NCBI GenBank assembly: GCA_022497155.1
Contig: MU385742.1
Span: 1 to 64,000 of the forward strand
Length of the DNA stretch: 64,000 bases
Reading direction: 5' to 3'
DNA from: Whalleya microplaca
Lineage: Eukaryota; Ascomycota; Sordariomycetes; Xylariales; Xylariaceae
Positions within the stretch are counted from its first letter, which is position 1. The number at the start of each line of letters is the position of its first letter. The notes below the pieces were generated by a model. It searched no databases. It saw only the letters and a list, made by a program, of their open reading frames with translations, and was not told the DNA's origin. Below, piece by piece: positions 49,981-62,539 of the stretch. Made by a program: the position numbers and the translations under genes.

Positions 49981-50359
49981 GTGATTGGATAGGAGTAAAA
50001 TTGCCTAAAACGTGTGGTTTTATGATGGGTGTCCCTACGATGCGAGGTTCGGAGTCGCATGCCGGAGAGTATGTCATTGTAATGGGAATTGATTCTTCAA
50101 TGGCTACACTCATTTAGTTTCCTGCTATTTCAAGCCACTCATAGAGCTAGAGACTTGCCGCGACTGAAGTACGAAATATATGGCAAGATCTAATATTGTC
50201 CCTATAGTTGCGGGCTATGGTGTGTATTGGGCCTTTCTTCCGACGACATGGACTGGTTGGTTAATGCAGGCCAAGTTGATTCCCATGCATTATTTCCCCA
50301 ATCCATGTTAAGGTCAAATGACTCGGTATCAAGCTGATTCAAGGAAATAAGCCAGGATT
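49981..50359. other. Short convergent intergenic spacer
   Basis: About 380 bp between the 3' ends of the aldo/keto reductase gene and the broken regulator gene. No distinct terminator signal or other feature recognised. Confidence 0.4.
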
Positions 50360-52887
50360 TTATAAGCATGCTGAGGTTCTACTCACGTCGGGATATCTGC
50401 TATCTAGCCACCCTGATGGTGAAAAGACGGTTGCTCCGAGTGTAGGAAGTGGTTGAGGAGGGCTAGTCTAACCAAGAACGTAAGATCAAGTCTTAATATT
50501 GTAGCATCGTGAGAAATCAAGCACAATACAAGGTCTTGTGGTAAAGCTGGCAAAACTTGAAGCAGAGGACAGTTACAAAACTTACCATGACTTGACCTAG
50601 GGGATCTTGGTGTATTTGATACGGTTGACTGAGAGCAGATTCCTCTTCTCTTACGAAGTGTTTGTAATAGAGACCTAGAAACCTTTGTGCGCAGTAAGAC
50701 TTGGCAGTTTGACGAGATTCTTTTCCTAGGTGTATCTTGAGTAGCATGATGGCCCCACACATTGTGAGAGGGCACCAGGGTTCGCCATAGGAACAGCGCA
50801 AATATCTCTCCTCTACGAACGGGAGGCATTTCTCTAGAAGGTCTATGGTACTTTCGGCATTGGTCATAGTAACGCTGCTCGAGTCTGTTTCTGCAATCAG
50901 CATTGTGTAAAGGAAATAGGTCATAAGAATGACACTACAGGTCACATAGTCACCGCCTCGGGGCGCAAACATTGGAGCATCAAGGAAGGATGTACTTACC
51001 TTTAGGCTGGAGAAGGGTAATGCGGGCTAAGCTTAAGGATGCTATCAAGAGGTCTTCTCGGAGCAGTGTTAGACTCTGAATCCCCAACCCTGATAGTTTG
51101 CTATTCAAGGTAAGTATATCTCGCAACGTGTGGTAGCAGACGGTTTCTGAAAGCCAGTAGCTTTTACCTCCTCTCTGGAGATAAGGTCGGTGAATCGCTA
51201 AGAGACACTCCTTCAACTAATTGCAGGAAAGTAGAGGTGAGGACGGGTAGGTTTGAACCGGTTTGGTGTCTCATTCCCTCCATATTCCATGCCGGCAGTG
51301 CATCAACCGCTTGGGTGATTTCATGAGTGTATCGTAAAACATCATCGTAGTCGAGTACCTTGGGAAATCCGGTGCCAAATAAGCGCCTAGATATCTCGAG
51401 ACGCAGAGCAAAGGTTTGGGAGCTATGTGATTGATAAGATGTATACGTGTATTGGCTCAGGGGTCTTGAGATTGGGAACTCTTTGGATTCTTCGTCAAAG
51501 TCCTCGTCGTCGAGATTTGTTGGGGGTGCAACATTGGAGTCAATATTGTGAAGGAGGGTGGGGAGCTCGTACTCGAACGTGTTTTGGAGGTCCAATTCCC
51601 GTAGCACGGCCCAGATGCGTCTTTTTATCTCCCTCATGTATGGACTGTCAAATGTCGAAGACGGGTCGCAATGTAACTTGTCCATGATAGCATTCTGGAT
51701 CAGGGAACCTGTCTCATTCCAGAACCTTTTCTTTCTGATCGAATTCATTCGTTTTGCGAGATAGACCAAACATGATATTTGATAGTAAACTAGCTTGCGA
51801 CCTTTTGAGCTCTGCTGCCTCAACCATTCCTCGCAGGCAGAAATCCACTTTGGAGGCATTGCTCGATGTACAGATGCGATATATGTGAAGTCAGATGAGC
51901 TGGAAGAGGCACAAGTCGAGATGGACATCATAGCTAGAATCAATGCCGTCATGGCAGGATAGCGAGGCCTCTCAGGTAGCCAAAATCAGGCATATTCCCT
52001 CCTGAACGTCGGGACGTGGACAATACGATGGAGCTGCTCCAGATGGTTAAGGTAGAATGAGATGAGAGCATCAGTATGATCCTTAGGAGGAAGCAGTTCA
52101 TCCAGTAGACCTTCTTCCGGAAAGTGAAACTTGTTCCACAGAGACTTGCCCTTACTGAGGCTGACCCCGCGAGGTTTAAACCACTCATCGGCAGTTTCTT
52201 GAATGAAGGGGAAGAGCTGCGGGATCTATGGACACAGATAAGTATGATAAGATGAAATATAGAGGAGACAGGGGACGGACCTCAACGAAGAATTGGAAGA
52301 GGGTGTGCTGACGGTAGTAACCTCGCGGAGATCGATCATAGAGTTTGGTGTTGGCAACATGAGTAGGCTGGGCAGGCCTACGCTCTAGGTCACGTTCCTT
52401 ATTGAGCAAGACTGGCTGGCTAGACTCATCGCGCAAGGTGTGTGCTTGTGAGTCAGTCTCATTGCACTGCAGGGTGGCCTTTGAAAGCAGTATCCTCAGT
52501 TGGGTGACCTCGGCCCGCAACTCTCGGATCTCGTCGGTGTTATGCTGGACGGATAATGTATCCGAGACGGATGGCGGCCTTGTTTTCGTCTCGAACGAGC
52601 ATTGTTCTGGCCTACCCGACTTGACACACCTCTGGCAAGGTAATTTGCGGTCGCATGATAGCTGAAATCCAATCGCTGTCATTAAAACCTGTGATCACAG
52701 CTTGAACACCAAGACTGAGTGACAGGGTGCTCACTTTTTTGTTCCTACATTCCTCACAGCTAAGGCGAAGACGCTTCCTATAGATCTTGTGTCTTTTACC
52801 GGTTCCTCCAGGCGTCGTAGACCGCTGGTCGCCAGTGGTTGCAGTAAGGTCAGGTCCGAGTGTCATATCTCGGGCATTCTCAGGCAT
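50360..52887 (-). pseudogene. Zn2Cys6 transcription factor gene with stop and frameshift
   Basis: Exons 52887-52735, 52661-52281 and 52225 onward encode a Zn2Cys6 cluster (C44, C47, C54, C60, C63, C72; intron 1 splits it after CEECRNKK), a linker coiled coil (EIRELRAEVTQLRILL) and a fungal-type regulatory domain (RIVHVPTFRREYA). There the frame meets TGA at 51988-51986 (codon 258), although it continues without loss of similarity as FWLPERPRYPAMTALILAM. A second break lies at about 51215-51220, where LTSTFLQL must shift frame to continue LKECLLAIHRPYLQ. Further exons are 51218-51000 and 50890-50586; the C-terminal exon is uncertain and may end at 50360 or about 50525. No plausible intron removes either defect without deleting conserved sequence. 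Either an inactivated regulator or two sequence errors. Its targets are unknown. Confidence 0.65.
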
Positions 52888-55800
52888 GTCGACTAACTTG
52901 AATGAACAGTGTCAGGTTGTATTGCGTCGAAGAGGAAGATCACCGAGGCCCTTTGACAATTTCTTAGCGCGCTGGTTTCTTCTGGTAGCGGACTTAACGA
53001 AGTTAACTCAACCTACTGAATTCTCAACTATCATCGATCGTATAGAATGCAAGCAGTATGCGGATATCCGACCATCTCCGTATGCCATTGATACCTAGGT
53101 ACCTATCAATCAGGTGCTGCATGGTGATGTCTATCCGGACTTAACGGGTTTAAAGTCCTGAGCATCCTTGGCCGACCATCTCCGATCATCTCCGAATCCT
53201 CGGTCCACTTAATGGCATTCTGCCATGACATGAACACATATACCTATATTGCAAATATTTAAACAATCGTCGTGATAACTGAATGAACTTTAGAGCCAAG
53301 TTCAGAGAGTTCAGGATTATAAGCACAAGGCAACCGAGCCGGTTGGTCTTCCTGATATCTTGCACTCAGGTAAGGTATGTGTGAAAGCCTTAGCCGTTGA
53401 GTTTCCTATGTAGTCGAACTATATGACAGTGAACCCTTATCAGAAGTTTATATATTAGACTATTAATAACAAGACTGCGGCAGGAAACTCCACCGGCCGC
53501 CTTACTATGGCACTTTCTATCGTTGATAGATGTTGATAAAGGGCTGGTGCCATCCCGTGACAAGTTTACTAACAGCTAAACGTTACTAAACACCAGAAAA
53601 TCGTTGTGAGAGCCGACATATATAAGTGCCAATCACTTCGGATTGCTCAACAACAATGTCGAATTGTAAAAGATAAAAGTATTGAATCGATTTGGCGTTC
53701 TGGGAACCCTAAAGCTTATAATACGAAACTGTGCGAAGGGACCGAAGTTGGCCGGTGTAACCGGTTCTAGACCAATTCCCGGCATACATACGGCAGTATC
53801 GTGGACCGGATCGGATATGTGGGGCGCTGGGCAATCCGAGCCCCGAGTGTCCTCCGCGATATTAGGTCCAAGCACAGTGAGGTTACCAGCATAGAATTTT
53901 GATAGCCGCGGACGGAGGGAATATCTCGGCAATCTAATTACCTAGGTAGCGATTTCGTTATAGAAGGCTCGTGTGGGACTACTCTTGTCTTGGTTGGTTG
54001 TTCCAGACCGCGGTCCTCATTGTTAGGGCTGAATAGTGGCACCTCGTTACATCCGACTATTCCAATATCGTTGTCCAAATATGGCTCAGATCTGGATTGA
54101 CAAAAATATCGCGGTTCCACTACATGTCATAGCTAGCTTCATGACGGAACAGGCTTGGAATGGTGGATTCTCCAACCTACTGCGTAGTACCCAGATTCAT
54201 GCGGCATCTTCTACAATTTCTTTCCATTTTTATGAACTTGTTTCTTGTGTATCTCATCTTCCACATTCGTCCCGTAGTTTGATAATCTATCATTAGTCGG
54301 AGTATGATGTGCATACTAATAGATTGCGAAGGTTGATAAGCAAGCCATGCGCATGCCCGAGATTTTGCTTCGGATGAAACATTACGAATACCTAGGTAGT
54401 CTTAGGGGCGTATCTTGGTATCTAGTATCAAGAGATAGCGGTTAATGGAACTCTCGTCGGTGGGAGGCGTCGCATCGCTGTGCGGATATCGGCCCAGCAA
54501 AAGCTTGTTTGCGCCAAGTACGCCAAACCGCCAAACTGTCAACGCGTTTGCGTCGGAAGATATCACATCACACTGCAGCGCGGCACGCTTCACAGGGCAT
54601 CTCGCTATGAGTCGTCCTCCGAGAGAAACCCGTGGTTGTGGTCTTGAAGAAATTTTTGCGTAGATAAGTGTGTCCATGGACTAAATGGTACTACCACATT
54701 CCTCAACATTCTGGAACTGAAGAGCCAAGTGGGTGGTGATGCAGTATGGTGAGAAGAAAAAAATAAAAAATAAAAAATAAAAATCAATTTTTTTGCACCA
54801 ATTTCTTATCACTAATCTGTATCCTGCACGCTCCCTTTGGTCCGGAACTACCCCAAGGGGTTAAGTGGGTATCTATCAAAGGCTCGTGAGGAGAAGTGCG
54901 GAGATGTTTCCTGAAACTGCAGCACTGATGCCCCATTTTACCCTCGTTACATAATACCGAAACCATGCCAGCAAACTTACCAAGTTAGTTACCTGCCTAC
55001 CTAGGCTTTCTGTGCTTGATTGATATGATATACATACATATGTTGGTAATTGGTTGCAACACTATTCGAGGTTGGTTACTATGTGGGATTCGAAATGGCT
55101 TGGCTGGCGTACGCTGCATGTAGGTATGCGTGCCAGTACAACTCTATCGCGTTGCGTTGGGTCCAAAGCTAATAACACGAAGATATGATAATTCTGCGTC
55201 ACAATGATCCCACTTCAGGAGTTGATCTAGAAGCCGAAAAGGTAGATCTGGTCCCAGATGTAAGGTACGGCGTGGCTCTGTAGACTTCTGGTTTGTTAAT
55301 ACATACATTCTAGGTTAGTAGTATGTGTGTAAGCACGTATGTAATCCTGAAAATTCTAAGTAGTCCAGCTTGTCAGCATGCAACCCGACCCGATCCTTCA
55401 ATACTACGGGCGAATGCATCATCACTTGACTCTTTTCGGCATCCTTTTGTCTCTATGCGCCACGTGATGCCGTCACATTAGCCAAACTGGTAACTTTGAT
55501 TCGCTAGGAAGGGACAATGTCGAGACGGCACGGGACTGGATGTTCTCATTGAGCCTTTCCGGCTCTATTCCATCCCTTACTTCCATCTCCCTTCTAGAAA
55601 CAGCTGGCAAGGGCAATGGTAAAGACAGTCTACCTATCCCTAGGAAGCTAGGACAAGATCGTCGCTCGGTTCGGTATTATCGCCGCGCGCAGTGCTCGCT
55701 AAACTTCGGACTTTATTCTCTCATGTCAACCACGCAGCCCATGTCAACCAAATACCAACCACATATCAACCACATAGTATATATCCAATGATTATCGTCA

Positions 55801-56175
55801 TAACTTGCATATTTGCATCCATGACCCTTGCTAGCGCTCCCCCGCAGCACCACAAACCACTATAATCCTCCTCGCTAGATTAGTTCTGGGGTTAGCTCCA
55901 ACAACCCTTGTTCTTAGCTGAGCCCGGCCTGCTTGTCCGTCTGCTTACCGGCTTACCTGTTTGTCTGCTAGGTCTCTTTATTACATCCCGTATCTATCGC
56001 TTCCCATTGGTATCTTGCCTCTAGCCTCTGACCCTCGTCTTCATATAAAAGAGGGGGCTGCGCCGCTCTGGGTTTGCTCTCGGTTCGACTAAGTCTTGTC
56101 ATATATTTCTTATATATAGTATCGTATACCTGCTGATATCGCATCAACTCAATATTATCAGCAGCAGCATCGGCC
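52888..56175. other. Large gene-free region, 3.3 kb
   Basis: The longest gene-free stretch in the window, between divergent genes. Frames stay under about 105 codons and none resembles a protein. It contains three TACCTAGGTA palindromes (53092, 53939, 54389), repeated GACCATCTCCG-like strings at about 53069, 53170 and 53180, and an A-rich tract at 54757-54782. The last few hundred bases hold the leader and a TATATATA string (about 56112) of the downstream transporter gene. Confidence 0.55.
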
Positions 56176-58040
56176 ATGACGACCGACGACTATGACAACA
56201 TTCACCCACCACATCATGGCATGTCGGTGGGCCAGTATCTGGCAACCCGTATCAGCACGCTGAAGCCTCCTATGACCAAGGCGCCCAACCCTTTCAAGCT
56301 GATCCGGATGCTCAATCGTCGCCAATGGGCCTTCTTTGGTGTCGCATTCTGGGCATGGGTATGTCTTTACCATCCATTTATATGTTGCGCTTTTTCGTTG
56401 CTAACGATATTCAACTGTTGTAGACATGGGATGCCTTTGACTTCTTTACCGTATCTCTGACCGTATCCGATATCGCCGAGACATTTAACAAAACCAACAC
56501 GGACATAACCTGGGGAATAACGCTCGTACTGATGTTCCGATCTGTCGGCGCTGTTCTCTTTGGTATCGCTGCCGACCGCTACGGACGGAAATGGCCCTTC
56601 ATCCTCAATAATCTCCTCTTCATTGCGCTCGAACTTGTAAGTCTAGACTTTCTAAACTTTTCATCGGCTATGTGTCGCGCCAATTATATCCATCCTGTGG
56701 GTGACGTTTTACGTCGGATCAGATACAACCCCAGAAGCCAAGCGACGCTGTTTGATGAGCTTGATTGATGCCCACAACAATCCCGCACCTTGGCGATACT
56801 TGGCGCAGTGTTGGCAAAAGCTTCGCATTGCTCTCTTGGCCGTTACATAAATAGACACTTGGCTATTTTTTTCAGTCATTGAATCTTGTTCAATTCTATA
56901 AAACCGAGACTGACTCAATCAATCTAGGGAACCGGTTTCTGCAACACCTATGGCCAATTCCTCGCTTGTCGTGCCCTCTTCGGTGTCGCTATGGGTGGTT
57001 TGTACGGCAATGCCGCCGCGACAGCTCTAGAAGACTTGCCAAACGAGGCAAGAGGCCTGATGAGCGGAATTCTCCAGCAAGGTTATGCTTTTGGATACTT
57101 GTTAGCCACCGCTTTTGCTCGGGGCCTTGTCAACACCACTCCTCACTCATGGCGTCCTTTATTCTGGTTTGGTGCCGGCCCGCCGGTCCTCTTCATCATC
57201 TGGCGTTTCTTCCTAGGAGAGACCGAAATGTATGAGCAACAGCATGAATTACGACGTGCGAATGGTCATGTGGGCAAGACGTTCGTTAAAGAAGGAAAGG
57301 TTGCTTTGAAGCACCACTGGCTATTGCTCACCTACTTGGTTCTTCTCATGGCCGGCTTCAACTTCATGTCTCATGGTTCCCAGGACCTTTACCCGACAAT
57401 GCTGGAGAACCAATTCAACTTCAACGCCAACCAAGTAACTGTCACCCAAGTCGTTGCAAACCTGGGCGCCATATGTGGTGGTACTATCGTCGGTTTCTCT
57501 TCGCAAATCTTCGGTCGGCGCCTCAGCATTATCGTAATGTGCATTATCGGCGGTGCGCTACTCTACCCGTACACCTTCGTCTCTAACGAGAGAATCATTG
57601 CGGCTGCATTCTTCGAGCAGTTCTGCGTGCAGGGCGCCTGGGGTGTCATCCCCGTCCACCTGATGGAACTGTCGCCCGGCGCATTCCGCACATTCGTGGT
57701 CGGCACAAGCTACCAACTCGGTAACCTCGTCTCGTCGGCCAGCTCCACGATCGAGTCGACGATCGGCGAGCGCTTCCCCCTCGCGCCCAAGGGTAAGACC
57801 AAGAGGTACAACTACGGCATCGTCATCTGCATCTTCATGGGCTGCGTGTACGCCTACACGATCCTGCTGACCCTGCTGGGGCCCGAGCACCTCAACAGGA
57901 GCATGGACGTGGCCCACGACGCCGACGCCGTGGAGGCGGCCGGCGAGGCGAGCGCCAGCAAGATCGCCGCCCATGCGCGCGACGCCTCCCCTAGCGTGGA
58001 CGGCGACGTGGAGAAGGGAACCGCCAGCCATGCGCCGTAG
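56176..58040 (+). CDS. JEN1: JEN-type monocarboxylate/proton symporter (MFS)
   Basis: Exons 56176-56358, 56424-56636 and 56928-58040 join in frame to 502 aa. A twelve-helix MFS protein with ADRYGRKWPF after helix 2, and the JEN signature N-x2-S/T-H-x-S/T-Q-D-x3-T, seen here as NFMSHGSQDLYPT at about residues 277-289. Yeast and fungal JEN proteins import lactate, pyruvate and, in some subgroups, dicarboxylates such as succinate or malate across the plasma membrane. The N-terminal 50 residues and the Ala/Asp-rich C-tail face the cytoplasm. The second intron is 291 bp, long for this genome. The stop is TAG, and the same frame stays open for another 114 codons (see separate entry). Confidence 0.9.
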
Positions 58041-58385
58041 GACTGGATCAGCATCGGGTACGAGCAGTTCGAATTGAGACGCAAAGAACATGAACAAAAA
58101 GAAAACGAAGAAAGAGAGGCCCAGAGAGATCTCGAGAGGGAGATCGAGCTGCGCGAGGAGCAGCGTGAGGCAGACGCGCGCCTGGCTGCCGAGATCATCA
58201 TGCAGGGCTTGCCGACCAGAACCTGTCCTAGACGGTCCCTCGAGACGCACACAAAAGACCCTGCCGCAAGCGCTCCGGAAAGAAGTGACGACATATCGGC
58301 TGATCTTGAAATGATCCGCGGGGCATCCGTCGGCACTATCGTTGCTAGCGGCCGCGGCCGGCGGGGGGCCATTTGGATGGAATGA
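58041..58385 (+). other. Open frame continuing past the JEN-like stop codon
   Basis: Directly after the TAG at 58038-58040 the frame reads on for 114 codons: DWISIGYEQFELRRKEHEQK, then a strongly charged Glu/Arg helix (about 45 residues) and an ordinary polar tail, ending TGA. It might be a readthrough extension, the remnant of a longer C-terminus cut by a CAG-to-TAG change, or chance. The usual strong readthrough context (stop followed by CTA) is absent; the next bases are GAC. Confidence 0.35.
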
Positions 58386-60065
58386 ACCCGATCCTCGACA
58401 CACCTCTGACCCACCCCATCACCATCACTGTTGGATGACGAGGAACAATGAGGCGTTTTCGTTTGCTTTTAGGTTATAGGGTTGTCTTATACGCTATGTG
58501 TTTTGGGTATAAGTAGCGCGAAGCCTTTTTTCTGCGTACGGCGCACTACTTTTTTGCTCCCTTGATACCTCACATAGACCGGTCGATGGGACCGATTGCG
58601 CTGCGTTGATTTGCGTCAGTCGGGTCCATCGAGTAGAACATTTTTGATTTTTTTTGGTATACTCTATCCTTACTAGGTAGTTGTTGATGGTAGACATGAT
58701 AGTCTTGAACATTCTATCACTTTTGAAAGTAGAATTTCTTCAACGCGCCCATTTGTCTTGTTATACGTGTGCGCGTGTGCGCTGCCCAGGTTCCGTTAAG
58801 GATCATGCTCGATATATATATCTATGATGCCGTCGGTGCCTGATGGTAGATCGGGTTGCGTTCCACTGTAGTCTCCCATCTTCGGTACGACACGCTGCCT
58901 TGGATTTATAGTTTGGGTGTGTCATTTGTATCACGGCAAGGTGCTCTAGTTGCCTAGGCATTGCTTGGCCCGGGAGGGGAGAGTAAAAGAGAATGATCGT
59001 GGAGGTTGACACTCCTGTTGTGTCTGCGTGTACGCCTGTATGTACGATGGCCATAGGCCATTCGTCAGACCAGACAGAACTACACCCGAATATTCGAGCC
59101 GAATTAGGTAAGTAGGAAGTGCCGGAATATCGATGCCGGCGGTCGATCCGGCGGTATATATACGGCCGGCTACCAGGGCTCCGTCGCAGTCACATAAGTA
59201 CCTAGGTAGAGATGGAACAACAGCGGAATGGCCAATAGAGATGTTAGGAAGCGAACGTAACTTCACTGATACAACCCGTCATTCCTAGAGTCACAGGTAC
59301 CCATCTAGGTTAAGTTGTGGGTGGAAATTTATGTGATTGATGAGTAGACCAATCGCAGGCTTGTCTGAGGCCAAGATTTGCCAGATCGAGAACGTGGGGC
59401 GTGATAGTATTGAGTTGTGGGGATGACGCTAGTGGACTGTGAAGATGACTGACATCCATGTATGCAGCAAGCTACCTAGGTATATGCATAACTTAGATAG
59501 ACCTCCTTATACACGGGAGCGTGGCGGGATGTAAAGGCATAGTCGATTCAGCTATAAGACGTAATGTAAAGCGGATTCAGATGCTTGAGTCGGTAGCTAT
59601 AAGACTGTATCACCAACTTGAAAGGTAGTAAGTACCATTTCCCAGTTCAACATAGCCTGGAATCTATCTTACGGCACAACGTTGCTTCATGTTAAGAGAT
59701 GATAGGGGTGTTTTTCACACAGGACCTAGTAAGTGACAATGCTCGTACGATAGCCTCTACTGCGTTGTTGCCGCCTTTCTTGCACGTCCATGATTGAACA
59801 AAATATGCATATGACTAGGCTAGCACTAGTTTCCCTTTACATACGGGAGGTAAATACCATGCTATCATGACATAGTCCAAGTTGAATAAATACACCTTCG
59901 GCTAGGCATAAGCCCACAGGAATAGTCAAGAGGTAAAAGAAATGACTAGCAATCTGATAATTGGGAAAGACAGGATAAGCCGCGGGATAAGTTGTGGATT
60001 ACAAACCTGTACATTAAGTGGGTGATGGATATTGAAACGGCGCGCTCATTGATTACCTCCACATT
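58386..60065. other. Convergent intergenic region, no gene seen
   Basis: About 1.7 kb between 3' ends of convergent genes. It holds two TACCTAGGTA palindromes (59199, 59473). No gene or RNA recognised. Confidence 0.5.
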
Positions 60066-62078
60066 TTACTGTTCGCTTTCTTTTGGATTTTCGGTACTAT
60101 CCTGGGTCTGGCTTGATGTCTCTTGTCCAGGCTCCTTCTCAGTGGGCTGGTCCTTCGGCTGCTCTTCTACTTGTTCAGTTGGCTGTTCCTCAGGCTTTTT
60201 CTCGGATGTCTCTTCGAATTTCTCTGCCTTCTGTCCCAGTTGCTCCTCGGGCTGTACTTCCGGCTGTCCTTCCGGCTGTTTCTCTGGAGGTATCTCTGGT
60301 TGATCCACTGACCGCTCTTCTGTCTGCTTCTCTGACTTCTTGAGTTGTTCCTGTGGTTTGCTTTCTGGATGTCGCTCTTGTGACCTCTCTGAATGCTCCC
60401 ATGTCTCATTCACTGGTTTCTTTCCTGTTTGTTTCTCTTTCGCCGCTCCGGTTCCATTGATTTCCTGCTTCTCGTTGTGGGTAGCTTCTTCATCTTCGTC
60501 ATCATACCATTCAGGTATCAAGTCATTCGACGCCTCCCCATCCTCCTCATCGTCGATGCCTTTCAACATATTTCTAGCCGCCTCTCTTCCCACAACCGGC
60601 AGCCGCTTGACACCCCTGTCCTTGGCCTTCTGTGGAATCAACTTCCGATCCAACAGGCCGACCTGGACTAACACACTAGCCTGGTCCCAGTAAACGTGCT
60701 CGTGGTGCAGTTTTCCTCCCCTTAAAGTCACAATACTAACTAGTATGATCTCGACTCTCTTGTTCGTAGCAGGTACTCCTGGTAGAATCCACGGGATTTC
60801 TTGAGTGTGCTTGAATGACACATGCATCTCGTCGACTACGCGATCAGCGCCAATTGTCCGAGAAAGCAATGTCAGTTTCATGGAGGGAGGATTGCGGTCC
60901 ATGAAGAACTCAGAATAGAACCTCTGGAGTTCTTCGACACCAATTCCACCCGTCAAGGTAGGCATATAGGTAACATGGGGTACCTTGTGGGTTGTGTATG
61001 TGGACATCGCTTGTTGCAAGTTGCGCGTGTAAAATTTACCTGTTTATGTGTTAAGTTCATCATCATAAAGGGTGTGATTACTGACGGTGATGGCAAAATG
61101 AATCAAGCAAATGTCAAAAGAACTCGTATACTTACTCTCCATGTTCTGTTCAAGTACTGTCTCATGGTTGATGTCTCTTCTGAAAGCCCTCCGCGCTGTG
61201 GCCAAGCTCCTGCTCCAAGCCAGCTCGGCGCTGACCTTTTCATACTCGTCTAGATCATGCTCGGCAAATCCTGGTGTTGCATCATACGAGTAACTCGGAT
61301 ACGCCATATTCAGCGATTTGCCAGTACCGGAGCCTCGTTCAATTGTCCGCTTGGTAGTTCGTTTCCTACCCTGTAGCCCGACAATCTGGTTCTGCTTGAC
61401 GACGCCAACCTCTCCCCCGCTAGGAAGGTGAACAAGTACATTGATGTTCGAGGGAAACTTTGTCCTGGGGTCCGGGATGCGCGTTGGGTAATAGGCAATG
61501 AGGCAGCCGAGCTTGAATTCACGGTTGTTATCAAGCACGTGAAAGTATTCTAAGCAGGAGCTTGCTGCGTCGCCATATGCTAAAATGATTGTTAGACTGT
61601 GGTGTCCATTTAAGATTCGGGGTATAGATGGGTTTGCAAAGTATCAATGAGGTACACCGTTTTTGATAAAGCCAAGCAACGATATAAGCGTGGGATCAAG
61701 ATATACCCACGCTCAACGACGAACATAAACCCTTGATATTACAAATTAAGGAATACACATACCAATAATACCATAGGTCTCACATGGTCCTAGGCCAGTC
61801 CTGTTCAACGAATCCAATTTCATCCGGTATTCCGAACCTCCATTACCCATGGAGATGTATTCGACATTGAATCCCTCGTTCTTCCACTCGCTCAGCGTCA
61901 AGACGTCAAAATCGTCTTCCTCAGACGTGATATATAGCTTCGGGGCCGATTTAGGAAAATCACTGGATAAAAATCCAGTGTCATTATAGTGCGAACCATT
62001 CTGTGAGATGATTCCAACAGTGCGGCGGCCACGATCTGGCATGGCGGAATCGATCAGGCGAGAAAGGTCAATATCCAT
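60066..62078 (-). CDS. Dienelactone-hydrolase-like and SnoaL-like fusion protein
   Basis: Exons 62078-61763, 61579-61136 and 61039-60066 join in frame to 577 aa; introns are 183 and 96 bp (GTATGT, GTAAGT). The start is the first true ATG; the preceding in-frame codon is GTG. The first 240 residues resemble a dienelactone-hydrolase-type alpha/beta hydrolase, with YGDAASSC in place of a typical nucleophile elbow and AYPSYSYDATPGFAEHD giving Asp and His; activity is therefore uncertain. Residues about 245-400 are SnoaL/NTF2-like (LQRFYSEFFMDRNPPS, EIPWILPGVPATNKRVEIIL, HEHVYWDQASVLVQVGLL). The last 170 residues are Lys/Glu/Pro/Gln-rich with repeated EEQP, EKQP and EGQP units, disordered. The combination is common in fungi, but the cellular role is unknown. 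Confidence 0.85.
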
Positions 62079-62539
62079 CACACAATGCAGCTAGAATAGT
62101 CGTGAGAATTAATTTAGAGACTTGTTCAGAAAGATTACAAATGTTTAAGGTTTAAATTGATTCCGTGGACAGCTATATCGAATACTTGTTATATATGGCA
62201 TCCTCGCATAATAATAAAAAAACAGGGCATAAGTCGACAGAATGACGTCAACGCCAATGCCAACCCAATAATCCGCACGTAACCGAATCCCGATGAATCC
62301 AACATTTCATCGTCATCCGAACATTTGAACAAGGACCTAGATCAATAACTGAAAGCTACTATAAGGTAGATTTTAATTGTCAATGGATTGAAAGCTTTTG
62401 TATAGGTGCTGGAGTGTTGTCCTCTGATCTATGATGGGGTAAGCTCAATATATCCCCACTATCACCCAGTGCCACCATCTATACGTAAAGCACAAGTCAT
62501 TATCCTGGGATTTCTGAAGTCTGGCTTAGAATGATGGAA

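Noticed and set aside
51928..52040. A 56-bp intron starting GTATTG that would remove the TGA in the regulator gene
   Set aside because: It would delete the conserved IVHVPTFRREY..FW block and lacks a good branch site, so a nonsense codon is more likely.
57558..58414. Long minus-strand frames of 186 and 281 codons
   Set aside because: Antisense to the JEN-like transporter exon in GC-rich DNA; Gly/Arg/Val-rich with no family resemblance.
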